Positions 52,983 to 63,801 are shown, counted from the first letter of the stretch. The stretch is DNA of 64,000 bases from Pythium myriotylum (GCA_023091665.1 JALJCQ010000004.1:1-64000); one strand, 5' to 3'. Numbers and translations are program-made. Notes: generated by a model not told the origin, from the letters alone.

Positions 52983-55540
52983 CGTAGCCTGAGTACGTCA
53001 GTGTTGTACCATCTCGCAATTCGTTGAAGATGACTGTCCACACAGAATTCTTCAGGACTCCTCAATGGCTTGGAACAGTCGTCCTCTCCACAAATTTGGT
53101 AGTTTTTTACAATCCTTAGAGCGCTTACAATCTCTTAATATTGCAACTGTTTCGGAAACAAAGTATCCATTGTCGACGAAGAGTTTTAACGACTGCAGAC
53201 CACACTAGGGATTAAGGCCCCGATTGGGTTACATTAAAACTTCAGTCTATTTAGCCTTGCCCGGCATGTTTTAGGTTGGAGTATCTGTAGACCGGATATT
53301 TTCGTAGCCATGCTCGTTGCTGAGTTTAGGCCAAACGGAGGCAATGATGCTTGCTCTGCGATATTTCAAGCATTCTGGGAATATGGTTCGTGCTTTACGT
53401 AGCGATGGATAGTAAGCGATCCATAGTGGCGAAAGCATACTAGTGTCTTTCAAGTAAAACGAGATCGTGGATGTATGGCTAGATTGTTGTGCGTAGTAGG
53501 GGGTGCAAGGCTGAAGTCTCAACATTAGTGAGCCCACGCGAACAGTTACAACATCGATTGACACTTCGACATGTACAACAATGAATGATGATGATGATCA
53601 TCAGCTATTATTAGGATACATTAATTGAGCACAATTATAGCTGGAGCAAGCCGGGGATGTAAAATCGGAGGCGACGTGCTGGGTGGGTCTGCATGAGACA
53701 GTACTGAATCGATACAAATGACGCGATTCTTCGTCAAAGTCTCGTAAGAATGCCCGCCCAGATGGATGTGAAGGTGTTAAACAATTCCAATTTGCTGGGC
53801 AAGACGCATCAGCCACCCTGTGCACGTTCGTTCGATTATGCGTCAAGGGTGTCGCCGTGACCACGAAAACATCAGCTACGCATTTAACATAAAAAGAACA
53901 CTGAGATTGACATTCTGAATTCCCCACTCCTCACCAATTCCATTTCTCGGGAGTGTTGAATGTTAATTTTTTTAAGGTTGAAATGGCCTGCTGCGCTCGT
54001 AGCAAGCCTACAGAAGTGCGATCTGGCGCTGACATTTAGCGAGAAAAGACACACTGAAACCCGAGTCACAGTGTACAGGGGGACATAAGTTTTACCCTTC
54101 AGTTCTATTGCGTACTGTGCGGTGGTGGGTGTTCTGTTCCATGACATCACAATCCATTTGGAAGTTGATTATGACGAAAGCGGTCCTTTCCATTCCACCG
54201 CGTGGAGTGTAATCCGTCGATCAAACCTCCTCCCACGCCGCGATGTTGGCACACGGCACATACGTAGCGGCTAGACCCCGAGGCAAGCATTTTCACGCAG
54301 GTATTGTAACTCACAGGTATCATAGAAGCTCAGCATAAACTTTACTCGCTATAGAGTGAGGCTAGTGAACTCTATTTTCGCTTCGAGACGGTGGTTCACT
54401 TCAGTGGGGCTCTCGGTAATGACCAAGTTGGAGCACTCTTGTCCGCATGCCATGAAATCGATACTACCTCTGTTCGGTTCTTAATGAGCGTTTGGAAAAA
54501 AATGCGCAGCGGTCTGCCTCGTTGTTTTGTCAAGGGAACGACAAAGTCCTCTCTAATGCTCTAGTAATAGTGTAAATTTTGAAAAAAATGGAAGAAACAA
54601 AACATCACTAGACCAAGAAACACAACGGAAATGGACGCATGCACATGAGGGTGTCACGTTCCACCACATCACATGCCAAGCGCCTCCAACTCACTAGCCA
54701 TAGTTTTGTTACTCTGAGAGTCTCTAAGGAACTCGCGCGTCATAATAGACTTGTCGATCGCATGGCAGGCTCGTTGGTAGCGTGTTCAGCCGCACTAGCG
54801 CGTCCTTCCTCAAATTACAGAGTCGGAAATCGTTCCTATCATTGTGACGCATGATGTGCTCCATCATGGACTGGAGAGTCAGAAAAGTCTTGTCCAGCGT
54901 CATGGCGGGAGTGGCGAGGTACGCGCGCACGACCTCGATGATGAGTGCTTGTTCGGTGCTTGGAATCGCACGGTTCTGGAGATAGCCCTGCGTAAGCAGA
55001 AGCTAAGCGTTGGTGGCCGTTGCATGCTGGATGATACGTTGGTTTGTTCGAACTTCAGCGGGAGCAGACCTGACGAACCTCATAAAGCGCAGAGCGATTC
55101 ATCTTCTTCTGGCCACGGCGGCGCGCGCGAGAGGCGACACATGCGGCAATCACGATACAGCTTCCCGTTGTGGCTTCGGAGGAGGAGCGTCTCCCAAATT
55201 ACCTGCCGCTCACTGTTGGTGGGTTGGGTCCACGCTGTCGGGTGGCGTGAGACCATGGGCTCTAGAGTGGAGACGGTTGTCTTGCGAGGAGGCGGAGAAT
55301 TCGAAAATGAGGCTTTGGTTTCGCGAGATCGCCGGGCCAATTCGGCCGTGTTCGCTGAATGTGAGTTTCGAAAAAGACGCGCGAAATTCCAAGGTCTAAA
55401 ATTCAAACAATGACATCGATTTTTTGTGATTTCGCCTTTTGGCGACATCAACCATCCGATACAAGCGCTATCAAAAACCAAAAAGAGCTTGATGTACCGA
55501 TGAAAAAACAATTTGCTTGATGGGCACATTAGACACCACT
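52983..55540. other. Gene-poor intergenic stretch, 2.5 kb
   Basis: No supported coding region. A short (GAT)n run at about 53585-53602. Frames around 54720-55530 are longer than background on both strands but carry no motif I recognise; a decayed element is possible. Confidence 0.45.
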
Positions 55541-55624
55541 TGTGGTTCCAATAGGATTCACTCGCTACGATTCAATAGACCTCCAAAATAAAGGAGTCAA
55601 ACAACTACGAATTTACCGATCCGC

Positions 55625-57154
55625 TCATTGGAAGACCGAGGACGCGATTCGCTCGTCGACGTCGTGCCAAAACGCGCATCGCTCGTCGTGCGAGGGCATG
55701 TACGTGCCGCTGATTTCAAATGTTGGCGAAGTCTGCAGCACGATTTGCTGTTTCGTCGTCGTGTCGAATCTCGGCCATGAAGCGCTTGGCGACGCGGACT
55801 CTACAAAGTTCCACCAATAAGCTTGCACCATCGACACAACGGTCTGACTTGCAGCGTCTGTCGAGAGTGTCGAATAGTTAAACACGTATGGAAGCTCGTC
55901 ACTGTGGATTACCAATGGATACCCGTCTTGTTGTGTTGTCTGGTTGAATCGGTAGCGGTATGTAGGCACTGCGGTCTTATTTGAGAGCACTTGAGAGAAT
56001 AACTCGTTTGGGCACACAAAGTTACCATCGCCGAAGACTTCAGCGGCGCGATGGCGTGGGGTAAGGAAGTTCACGACTGGGTAGAGTGCGTCGATCTTTG
56101 CGAACTCTTCATCATTGAGACGAGAGAAAGCCGACCGAACAAACGCCTCGAAAGTTATCGTGTCTTTAACAGAGGATGCAAATCCCCAGCCTTCATTGGT
56201 GTTTGTACCAACGATAGTGGGGATCGAGCTGATTGCGCCTGCTCGCACCCGACGGATCGCGACATCCTGAATGTAGACGTTATCGACAGTCGGTCGGAAC
56301 CTGAGCCCCGCCGCTGCCGCGACGATTTCGTCCGTCGTTTTCCCCCGAAGGCAATTCAGCACCCCGCTCGCCGCGTCACACCCAGTGGCCGATGCGAGTG
56401 TGGCGAAGTTAGACGCTTGCTGAGGCAGCGACGTCATATCGTGCGTGCTTGTAGGAGATCCGCTCTCGGTGATGGCTTGATGGAATAACTGCTGGGAGCC
56501 GTCGCGTGCAATCATATGCAACCCGATGGACATGGCACCGGCGCTCTGACCAAACACGGTAATCGCGGCTGAGTCACCACCAAACGCCCCGATATTCTCG
56601 CGAACCCAAAGGAGTGCGAGTTCTTGATCCCGGAGGCCGAAGTTCGCACCACGTCCTTCGGAGAGAACCTCCTGACTAGAGAGAAAGCCGAAGACACCAA
56701 GGCGGTAGTTGACGGAGACGTACACCGCATTCCGAGCCAGGTTTCGGCCGTCATAAAGAGCTCCGGATCCAGTAGAGAATGCGCCACCGTGGATCCATAC
56801 CATGACAGGCAGCCTTCCACCCGAAGCTTTTCCATCGCCGGCTGGAGTGAAGATATTGAGAAAGAGGCAGTCTTCCGAGACCGGGGATGTGTTACCAATG
56901 CAAGAAGCGCCGTATTGCGTGGCATTGAAGGTTCCCGACAGAGTCTTGAGTTTCGTCTGCTTCCAGCGGAGATCACCCACCGGAGGCTCGGCGTACGGAA
57001 TACCACGGTAAACATTGACGCCTTGGCCTGCGCTGTCGCTTTCGTGCGTTCCATACACGGTCGCCCCCGATGGAAGCGTCACAGACGATGAACCGTTGGC
57101 AATCGTTAGCAGCGTTGAGGCGAAGAGGATGCTGCGGAAGGCGATCGACACCAT
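55625..57154 (-). CDS. Secreted type-B carboxylesterase
   Basis: 509 aa with signal peptide (MVSIAFRSILFASTLLTIANG). Motifs: GIPYAEPPVGDLRW, SEDCLFLNIF, HGGAF oxyanion loop, VNYRLGVFGF, nucleophile elbow GQSAG, acid NEGWGF, and His in VIHSDELPYVFN. The protein ends RCAFWHDVDERIAS, shared with the other paralogs. More distant from the 45.7 and 51.3-kb pair. A 27-bp palindrome lies ~110 bp upstream. No exact initiator decamer was found near its ATG. Confidence 0.93.
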   Translation of the reverse strand: MVSIAFRSILFASTLLTIANGSSSVTLPSGATVYGTHESDSAGQGVNVYRGIPYAEPPVGDLRWKQTKLKTLSGTFNATQYGASCIGNTSPVSEDCLFLNIFTPAGDGKASGGRLPVMVWIHGGAFSTGSGALYDGRNLARNAVYVSVNYRLGVFGFLSSQEVLSEGRGANFGLRDQELALLWVRENIGAFGGDSAAITVFGQSAGAMSIGLHMIARDGSQQLFHQAITESGSPTSTHDMTSLPQQASNFATLASATGCDAASGVLNCLRGKTTDEIVAAAAGLRFRPTVDNVYIQDVAIRRVRAGAISSIPTIVGTNTNEGWGFASSVKDTITFEAFVRSAFSRLNDEEFAKIDALYPVVNFLTPRHRAAEVFGDGNFVCPNELFSQVLSNKTAVPTYRYRFNQTTQQDGYPLVIHSDELPYVFNYSTLSTDAASQTVVSMVQAYWWNFVESASPSASWPRFDTTTKQQIVLQTSPTFEISGTYMPSHDERCAFWHDVDERIASSVFQ

Positions 57155-57261
57155 GCTGAAAGTCTGCGTTCGTCACGCCGCTGTGTTGTCGGAAAATGAT
57201 CGAGTGGCAGAGTCCGCGTAGATGGATACAAGACGTGAGGATTCGGTACTGTGGTCATGGT

Positions 57262-57288
57262 AGAGGAAGTACCGACGGTACTTCCTCT
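57262..57288. repeat. 27-bp perfect palindrome (13-bp arms, 1-nt centre)
   Basis: Arms AGAGGAAGTACCG and CGGTACTTCCTCT flank a single A. It lies 108 bp upstream of the esterase start at 57154. Could be an operator-like dimeric binding site or a cruciform; no direct evidence. Confidence 0.75.
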
Positions 57289-57817
57289 GGCGACTGTGGA
57301 CAGACACTCCGACCACACGATGGCCGAGTCAACGTACTCAGATGGACGGCCAGATTATGCGTCATTGTTGTGTGGTTACAGCTCCTTGCCGGTGTGAAGA
57401 TCAGCCCCCGTGATTCGTATGATCACACAGGTATGTCATGATTGAGAGGTTGAGTCAAAATCACGATCCTCACATAAGTCCAACAGAACCGTAAACTCGG
57501 GTCATGGGAGTTCTCACCGAACTGATGCGTCAGTTGGCTCCTGACGAACCAGGTCCGTTTTCTGCAGCGTGATGATGCCGTGAGAACCGATTTTCGGCGA
57601 GAGAGAACGAGTGGACCTTACAGAGAGCGCTCGCTGTGCACTCAGCTCAGTTCTCGTTCTTTGCCGGATATCACACCACTACCCGACTATCACGGTCAGA
57701 GAGATCTAGGTACGATGGATTCTTTCACTTTTTTTAGTGGTTGGAGGCCTCTTAACACAATGGAGAAGCTATCTCGAAAGCGTTGAATTCGGTAACTTCC
57801 TCCATGCAGTGGATGCT

Positions 57818-59374
57818 CTAATCTCCGAGACGCATTGCCAGGCGCTCTTCGACCGCATTCCAGAAGTCGCACCGCTCGTTGTGGAACTTCATGTACTCAC
57901 CCATGCGCTCGATCCTCAGCGGGCTCTGCACCAACAGCTGCTGCTTCGAGTCGACCTTGTACTCGGGCCACTCGATCGCCTGAACCCCTGATGGGGTTCC
58001 CTTCGCAGCGAAGTTCAACCAGAACTCTTGCATCGCGTCCACGACTTGGCGGCTAGCGCTGTCGTTCGGGAGCTCGACGCTTTCAAGGAACGGGAGTTCG
58101 AGTGCAGCACGAGGGTCGTTAAACAGGAACGGCAGCTCATCTCCGTGGATCGCGAGAGGGTATCCAAAGATCGCACTCGACAGCTGGTTGAATCGGAAGC
58201 GGTAGATTGGTGGAGATTGGGCGTCATGGGCACGTCGTTTCGCAAGAGCGTCCGAAAATAGCTCACTCGAACTTGCAAAAACGACGTCACAGAACACCTC
58301 GCCGACTCGATGGCGAGGAGTCTCGAAATCCTTCGCTGGGTACAGATCGCTCACGATACTGTACTCATCTTCGGTCAAGTTAGGGCACAACTTGCGAACG
58401 TAGGGCTCGAACAGTTCGTCAAAATCGACACCCCCCGCATATCCCCAGCCTTCGTCGGTCGTCGTGCCCACAATCGTCGGTACCCGACTGATCTTTCCGG
58501 CTCGGACGAGTCGAATCGGCGCGTCCTTGAACAAGACATTGTCGACTGTGGGTCGAATAGGGAGCTTTTCCACCGCAGCGAGCAGTCTACGAGCGTCCAC
58601 GGCTCGAAGGCACTCGAGAACGTTGTCGTCATTGGCGCAACCGACTGCCTTCGCAATTGCACTAGTGTTCTCAGCCTGCATGGATACTGACGCCATGTCG
58701 AAAACTTGACTGAGCCATACTCCACTCTGAGGTATAGCCTTGTGGAAGAGCTGCTGGTTACCATCACGCGAGACCATGTGCATACCGATCGACATGCCAC
58801 CGGCGCTCTGGCCAAACGCCGTGATGTTGTCCGGGTCACCACCGAAACTCGTGATGTTCTGCTGGACCCACTGGAACGCGATCTCTTGGTCACGGAGCCC
58901 GAAGTTGGCGCCGTCGCCCTCGGCCAAGATGGCTTCGTTCGAGAAGAAACCGAAGACGCCAAGACGGTAGTTGAACGAGACGTAGACGATCTTGTGGTCG
59001 TTGACGTCGACGAGGTTGGAACCGTCGTATGGGTTACTGGATCCGTGGAGGAAGGCTCCGCCGTGGATCCAGACCATGACGGGTAGCTTGTCTTCTGGCG
59101 TGGCATTGGCTGGCTTATACACGTTGAGGAAGAGGCAGTCTTCGGAACCCGTTGGAATGCGTTGACTGAGGCAGGGGCTACCGAAGCTTGTGGCGTCGAT
59201 GTCCCCGGTGAGCGTCTTGAGCGTTGTTTGCTTCCATCGCTTGGGGGTCTCGGCGTATCGGATGCCTCTGTAGATGTGGACTTCTCGTCCGCTGGCGTTG
59301 GTGTGAGTGGTACCGGTGAGTATGGCGCCAGAGGCAAGCGTGGTCTTTGGTGCGAAAGCTTGAGCGGCAGACAT
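57818..59374 (-). CDS. Type-B carboxylesterase, member of a divergent pair
   Basis: 518 aa from the ATG at 59374, which follows an initiator TCATTTCCAA (59388-59397) by 13 bases; a longer upstream frame would start before the initiator and is rejected. Motifs: GIRYAETPKRW (shorter than the PPVG form of the paralogs), SEDCLFLNVY, HGGAF, FNYRLGVFGFFSN, elbow GQSAG, acid DEGWGY, and His in AIHGDELPFLF. It has no hydrophobic signal peptide at this start, so it may be intracellular or exported another way. The first ~230 residues are identical to the plus-strand gene at 60966; the rest has clearly diverged. Confidence 0.92.
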   Translation of the reverse strand: MSAAQAFAPKTTLASGAILTGTTHTNASGREVHIYRGIRYAETPKRWKQTTLKTLTGDIDATSFGSPCLSQRIPTGSEDCLFLNVYKPANATPEDKLPVMVWIHGGAFLHGSSNPYDGSNLVDVNDHKIVYVSFNYRLGVFGFFSNEAILAEGDGANFGLRDQEIAFQWVQQNITSFGGDPDNITAFGQSAGGMSIGMHMVSRDGNQQLFHKAIPQSGVWLSQVFDMASVSMQAENTSAIAKAVGCANDDNVLECLRAVDARRLLAAVEKLPIRPTVDNVLFKDAPIRLVRAGKISRVPTIVGTTTDEGWGYAGGVDFDELFEPYVRKLCPNLTEDEYSIVSDLYPAKDFETPRHRVGEVFCDVVFASSSELFSDALAKRRAHDAQSPPIYRFRFNQLSSAIFGYPLAIHGDELPFLFNDPRAALELPFLESVELPNDSASRQVVDAMQEFWLNFAAKGTPSGVQAIEWPEYKVDSKQQLLVQSPLRIERMGEYMKFHNERCDFWNAVEERLAMRLGD

Positions 59375-59410
59375 TGTCGGCTGGTGCTTGGAAATGAAGT
59401 GGCTGATTGC
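58742..59410 (-). repeat. Arm 1 of a near-perfect 669-bp inverted repeat
   Basis: Matches 60930-61598 in reverse complement with one difference noticed (T/C near codon 6). It covers the initiator, 5' UTR and first ~211 codons of both esterases. Similarity falls abruptly at both ends, which fits gene conversion rather than whole-gene duplication. Confidence 0.9.
59388..59397 (-). promoter_or_regulatory. Oomycete-type initiator
   Basis: TCATTTCCAA on the minus strand; inside the inverted repeat, so shared with the partner gene. Confidence 0.62.
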
Positions 59411-60929
59411 TGGAGAATTTGAGAATGTGATCGAATTGAGGTAAGAAGAGTTGATTGCGATCGCCAATATTGAGATATTCCGAGTAGGCTTCTCTGCGAG
59501 CTCCTTGGCTCCACTACATTTGGTCCTCAATTTGGGTTTTTAGGAACTTTACGGTGGGAGAAAATGAAAGGGTTGCACTTGGATCCCATACTGTAATGTC
59601 ACGTTGACTGTGTTTTGTCATAATCAGTGTCACGTCGTTGGATGATTGTTTCGCGAGGTGGACAGAAGTTGTGCACAGCGGCTTGACGTCGAGCCTTGAT
59701 GATCTAGGTTGGGTTGAAGATGTGGACCCTTGGTCATAATCATTGCTGGGTGGATTATTCCGTCTAACAGACAGTTGAATGACCTCTGACGAGTCAACTG
59801 AACTGTCACTAAGGATTGCTATGCTGAGAGTGCAGCGTGCCTGGGTTGCAGTAAAGACGCGAGCTGACGGGCGGTGGCGAAGAGCGATTGCGATACTTGC
59901 TCTGACTTCCATCCATGGCACTGTCTGCATGTCGCTGAGTACTGGACTTAAGGTGTGGTATGTGCGTTGATGGTGAATCCTAATAGATAAGAAAAAAAAA
60001 AAGATAGGTATGTGGGCCCCGGTTCAATCCACGGACCGGACGAAATAAAGTCGAGTACTGAGATCAGCAACGTAGAGCATTCCGTGTTCTAACTGTTTCG
60101 CTGCGCAGAAGTTTGGACCAACTTGGATCTAAACTAATGCATATGAGATGAAGACGACCTGTCGAGACAGCAATTTAGAGAGTCGCACGTTGAGACAATG
60201 CCATTACGGATTTCTCAGCATGGCGCGACACGCAACGTTTTGATCGACATGGCTTCGGACTTTGAACATGATTCTCGTGTTATTACATTAGCGATGGAAA
60301 TCAGCGACAACAAGAACTATGAACGCATCCCGCTTGATGCCGTTTGAATCGCCGAAGTGGCATCAAAGATGACGAAGTCCACGCGGACGCGACGTTCTCA
60401 GAAAAAAAGGCATTTCCCAATATATTTATCGTCAAATCAGTACTTTTATGGATGCCACCTGCGCCAGCAGGAACAAACCCAAAACCAAAATAAAACTTGC
60501 CTGTGATGTACACATGAATGGCAACTGATGATGATGATGCAAACGTCTATTGAGTTCAACTTGCGAATCCTAATAGCTACATGAATGGCAGCTGAACATC
60601 GACAGCAAGATCCTTTGTTGATAGCCAGAAGAGGTTGTTTTGGAGTCTCCTGCCCTCCACAAATCAGATAGATCTAATGTACTGCTTTAGAGATTCTCTA
60701 CAACACTACGCTAGCATAATCGCCCAGCATAAACTTATTTGCATGGAACTTGTCTGGCTGTGAGCGGGACAGTCTGTCTCCCTCCCCCCATCAGGGAGCC
60801 ATCCACGAGCCCCAGAGGCTGTGATTATGAGGAGGAAGCCATCACGACGGATCCTCCTGCAGAAGCAAAATGACAATAGATCGACTTGACCAGAGCTTCC
60901 CACTCTCCACATCATTCACGAATTCCCAC
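59411..60929. other. Intergenic region between the divergent esterase pair
   Basis: 1.5 kb with no supported gene. It must hold both promoters beyond the shared initiators. Short poly-A run at ~59990-60002 and a (GAT)n run at ~60527-60540; the 16-mer ACATGAATGGCARCTG occurs twice (near 60512 and 60580). Confidence 0.5.
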
Positions 60930-61598
60930 GCAATCAGCCACTTCATTTCCAAGCACCAGCCGACAATGTCTGCCGCTCAAGCCTTCGCACCAAAGACCAC
61001 GCTTGCCTCTGGCGCCATACTCACCGGTACCACTCACACCAACGCCAGCGGACGAGAAGTCCACATCTACAGAGGCATCCGATACGCCGAGACCCCCAAG
61101 CGATGGAAGCAAACAACGCTCAAGACGCTCACCGGGGACATCGACGCCACAAGCTTCGGTAGCCCCTGCCTCAGTCAACGCATTCCAACGGGTTCCGAAG
61201 ACTGCCTCTTCCTCAACGTGTATAAGCCAGCCAATGCCACGCCAGAAGACAAGCTACCCGTCATGGTCTGGATCCACGGCGGAGCCTTCCTCCACGGATC
61301 CAGTAACCCATACGACGGTTCCAACCTCGTCGACGTCAACGACCACAAGATCGTCTACGTCTCGTTCAACTACCGTCTTGGCGTCTTCGGTTTCTTCTCG
61401 AACGAAGCCATCTTGGCCGAGGGCGACGGCGCCAACTTCGGGCTCCGTGACCAAGAGATCGCGTTCCAGTGGGTCCAGCAGAACATCACGAGTTTCGGTG
61501 GTGACCCGGACAACATCACGGCGTTTGGCCAGAGCGCCGGTGGCATGTCGATCGGTATGCACATGGTCTCGCGTGATGGTAACCAGCAGCTCTTCCAC
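60930..61598 (+). repeat. Arm 2 of the near-perfect 669-bp inverted repeat
   Basis: Partner of 58742-59410; see that entry. Same length and boundaries, equidistant from the centre of symmetry at ~60170. Confidence 0.9.
60943..60952 (+). promoter_or_regulatory. Oomycete-type initiator
   Basis: TCATTTCCAA, an exact TCAYTTYNNA match, 13 bases before the ATG at 60966. Confidence 0.62.
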
Positions 61599-62522
61599 GA
61601 GGCCATCGCGCAAAGCGGAGCGTGGTTGAGTATGCACGACACCGCGTCAGCGTCTAAACAGGCTGAGAACACTATCGCTATCGCGAGTGCAGTGGGCTGC
61701 GCGGACTCCGAAAACGTGCTGGAGAGTCTTCGTGCTGCGGATGCTCACAACATCCTCGCGGCCGTCGAGAAGCGCCCGATTCGCCCCACCGTGGATTACA
61801 TGTTCCTGAGGGACGCGCCGAACCGCCTAGCCCAAGCCGGCAAGATCAGCCCCGTTCCGACGATCGTTGGGACGACGACGAATGAAGGATGGGGATACGC
61901 TGCTGGTGTGGAATCCGAAGACCAGTTCGAGCCGTACGTTCGCTCGGTGTTCCCACTTCTCACAGAAGACGAGTACACTCGCGCGTCGGAGTTGTACCCA
62001 TTGAACCAGTTTGAGACTGCGCGTCATCGGGCTGCTGAGGTCTTCGGAGACGCCGTGTTTGTTTGTCCTAGCGAGTCGTTCTCCGCTAGTCTCGCTCGAA
62101 AGCGTGTATCCGACCGCAGCACGAGCGCCTTCCCGCCGACGTACCGATATCGATTCAACCAGGTGTCGACTGCGATCTCTGGCTACCCACTGGCCATTCA
62201 TGGAGACGAGCTGCCTTACCTGTTCAGCGATGCACGTGCGGCGCTCGAGCTTCCGTTCCTCTCAAACGTGCAGCTCCCTAACGACAGCGCCAGCCGCCAA
62301 GTCGTGGACGCGATGCAAGAGTTCTGGTTGAATTTTGCCGTGAAGGGAATGCCATCAGGAGTGGCTGAGTGGCCTGAACATGAGGTTGAGTCCAAGCAGC
62401 AGCTACTCATGCAGAGTTCGCCAACGATCGAACGCACCGGCAAGTACGTGAAGCTCCACAATGAGCGGTTCGAGTTTTGGAACGCGGTCGAAGAGCGGTT
62501 GGCCACGCGTTTGCAGTCATGA
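60966..62522 (+). CDS. Type-B carboxylesterase, plus-strand partner of the divergent pair
   Basis: 518 aa, the same length as its partner. Start at 60966 for the same initiator-based reason. Motifs: GIRYAETPKRW, SEDCLFLNVY, HGGAF, elbow GQSAG, acid NEGWGY, and His in AIHGDELPYLF; the triad is complete. The N-terminal ~211 codons are near-identical in DNA to the 57.8-kb gene. Beyond NQQLFH the two differ at many positions, so the C-terminal halves are the older divergence. Like its partner it lacks an evident signal peptide. It converges with the membrane-protein gene at 62839. Confidence 0.93.
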   Translation: MSAAQAFAPKTTLASGAILTGTTHTNASGREVHIYRGIRYAETPKRWKQTTLKTLTGDIDATSFGSPCLSQRIPTGSEDCLFLNVYKPANATPEDKLPVMVWIHGGAFLHGSSNPYDGSNLVDVNDHKIVYVSFNYRLGVFGFFSNEAILAEGDGANFGLRDQEIAFQWVQQNITSFGGDPDNITAFGQSAGGMSIGMHMVSRDGNQQLFHEAIAQSGAWLSMHDTASASKQAENTIAIASAVGCADSENVLESLRAADAHNILAAVEKRPIRPTVDYMFLRDAPNRLAQAGKISPVPTIVGTTTNEGWGYAAGVESEDQFEPYVRSVFPLLTEDEYTRASELYPLNQFETARHRAAEVFGDAVFVCPSESFSASLARKRVSDRSTSAFPPTYRYRFNQVSTAISGYPLAIHGDELPYLFSDARAALELPFLSNVQLPNDSASRQVVDAMQEFWLNFAVKGMPSGVAEWPEHEVESKQQLLMQSSPTIERTGKYVKLHNERFEFWNAVEERLATRLQS

Positions 62523-62603
62523 TTAGATGCAGGCTGACTTGTCGGTAGCTTTCAGAGCCAGTTTGGCGACATAGGATACGGTACCAATAAATATCGTACT
62601 CTT

Positions 62604-62664
62604 CAACCTAGGTGCATAAGCTATTTGAGCGCCCCGGGTAACGCTTAGGCGTTACTCTAGGTTG
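62604..62664. repeat. Nested palindrome between convergent genes
   Basis: Outer arms CAACCTAG (62604) and CTAGGTTG (62657); inner arms GTAACGC (62638) and GCGTTAC (62649) with a TTAG loop. It lies 80-175 bp past two convergent stop codons, so it may affect 3'-end formation; it could equally be a small decayed element. Confidence 0.55.
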
Positions 62665-62838
62665 TAAATTCGACATGACATAGCAGCCCAACAGTGTCAG
62701 TAGTGTCACGAGAGATATGAGGTCCGACCAATCTCGATTTGGCCATACCAGACCACCAAGATGAGGAAAGATGACCATGCCTTCAGTATTCGCGTGGGTA
62801 TGGTGAGCATGTTGCGTGTAGTTATATTTGAGGGCTGA

Positions 62839-63545
62839 TTACTTGCGCTGCTTGGTGTAGACCGCTTCCAATTTCTTGAGCTGGTCTGCGCGTGCGATCT
62901 CCGCCTTGGTGTTGCCACCGACGAAGTAGTTTACGAGCATGGCGCAGATGTAGTAGACAACGGGAATCGGCGAGGCCTGGAGCATCGTGAAGCGGAGGTC
63001 GAACGCAAACCTGGTGACGATCCACATCACGACGTAGGCTGCCGTGGTGACGAGACTGATCCCGAACAATCCCGAATCGCCCGAGGCCACATACTGGCGC
63101 GTCGTCATCAACGCCACGATTGCCAGGGCCTTGAACACAAAACAGAGCTCCGGGCTCACGGGCCTGAACTGCTCGATCGCGAGCGTCTGGAAGTACAGAC
63201 CGAGCTCGTAGATCGCCATGACGAGTCCCGACATGGACACGGATTGCTGCAACCCAAAAACGCAAAAACGCATGAGCAAATCGCCACTCCAGCAAAGAAC
63301 CGCCTCCGCGACACGTACCCGCCACGCGGCGTTGCGGTCATCGAGGTCGCGGCGCGAGGCGCGCAGGTGGTCTGTTCGCGCAGATTGTTCCAGAAGTGTC
63401 AAAAACAAAATGGAGCTGCGTAGAAAGGCGGTGTGCGGACGGTCTCACCTTCGAGCGACGGCGTCTGGTGCTTGTTGGTCTCGGGGTCGTAGGAGGCTTC
63501 CTTGGAGACGCCCTGGAGGCGGCGCTGGCGGCTGCGGAGTCCCAT
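62839..63545 (-). CDS. Small multi-pass membrane protein, three exons
   Basis: Exons on the minus strand: 63449-63545, 63319-63371 and 62839-63246. Introns are 77 nt (63372-63448, GTGAGA...ACAG) and 72 nt (63247-63318, GTACGT...TGCAG). Splicing gives a 185-aa protein with frame kept at both joins. It starts at MGLRSRQRRLQGVSKEASYD, has a charged N-terminus, about four hydrophobic segments (ELGLYF.., CFVFKALAIVALM, LVTTAAYVVMWIV, IPVVYYICAMLVNYFV), and a Lys-rich cytoplasmic-like tail (QLKKLEAVYTKQRK). I do not recognise the family. The unspliced frame from 63408 would include intron sequence and is rejected. Splice sites were assigned by eye. Confidence 0.72.
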
Positions 63546-63801
63546 GGTCGTCGTGGCGGCGGCGATTCAGAAGTGAGCGAGGAGGGAGCATGGTGAGGAT
63601 GATGACGCTCGTCGGCGACGCGTCCTCAGGACAAATCGGAGTCTGTGTCGCAGCATCAGATCTGAGGATAAGGATATGGAGACTGTCCACGCAAGAAGTA
63701 CAGGACCATGCGATATGGACTGAATGGGGAACCTGCTGTAGATATGGTACGTACCATATTTAGAGATCCCGCGCGAATTTGGGCGGACACAAACGGCGAA
63801 G

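Noticed and set aside
59375..59530. 52-codon N-terminal extension of the 57.8-kb esterase (and the matching 32 codons at 60870)
   Set aside because: It lies partly upstream of the initiator; the shared part is conserved as 5' UTR within the converted tract, and the rest differs between the two genes.
63218..63763. 181-codon plus-strand frame over the membrane-protein gene
   Set aside because: Antisense to the spliced gene, Arg/Ser-rich and without motifs.
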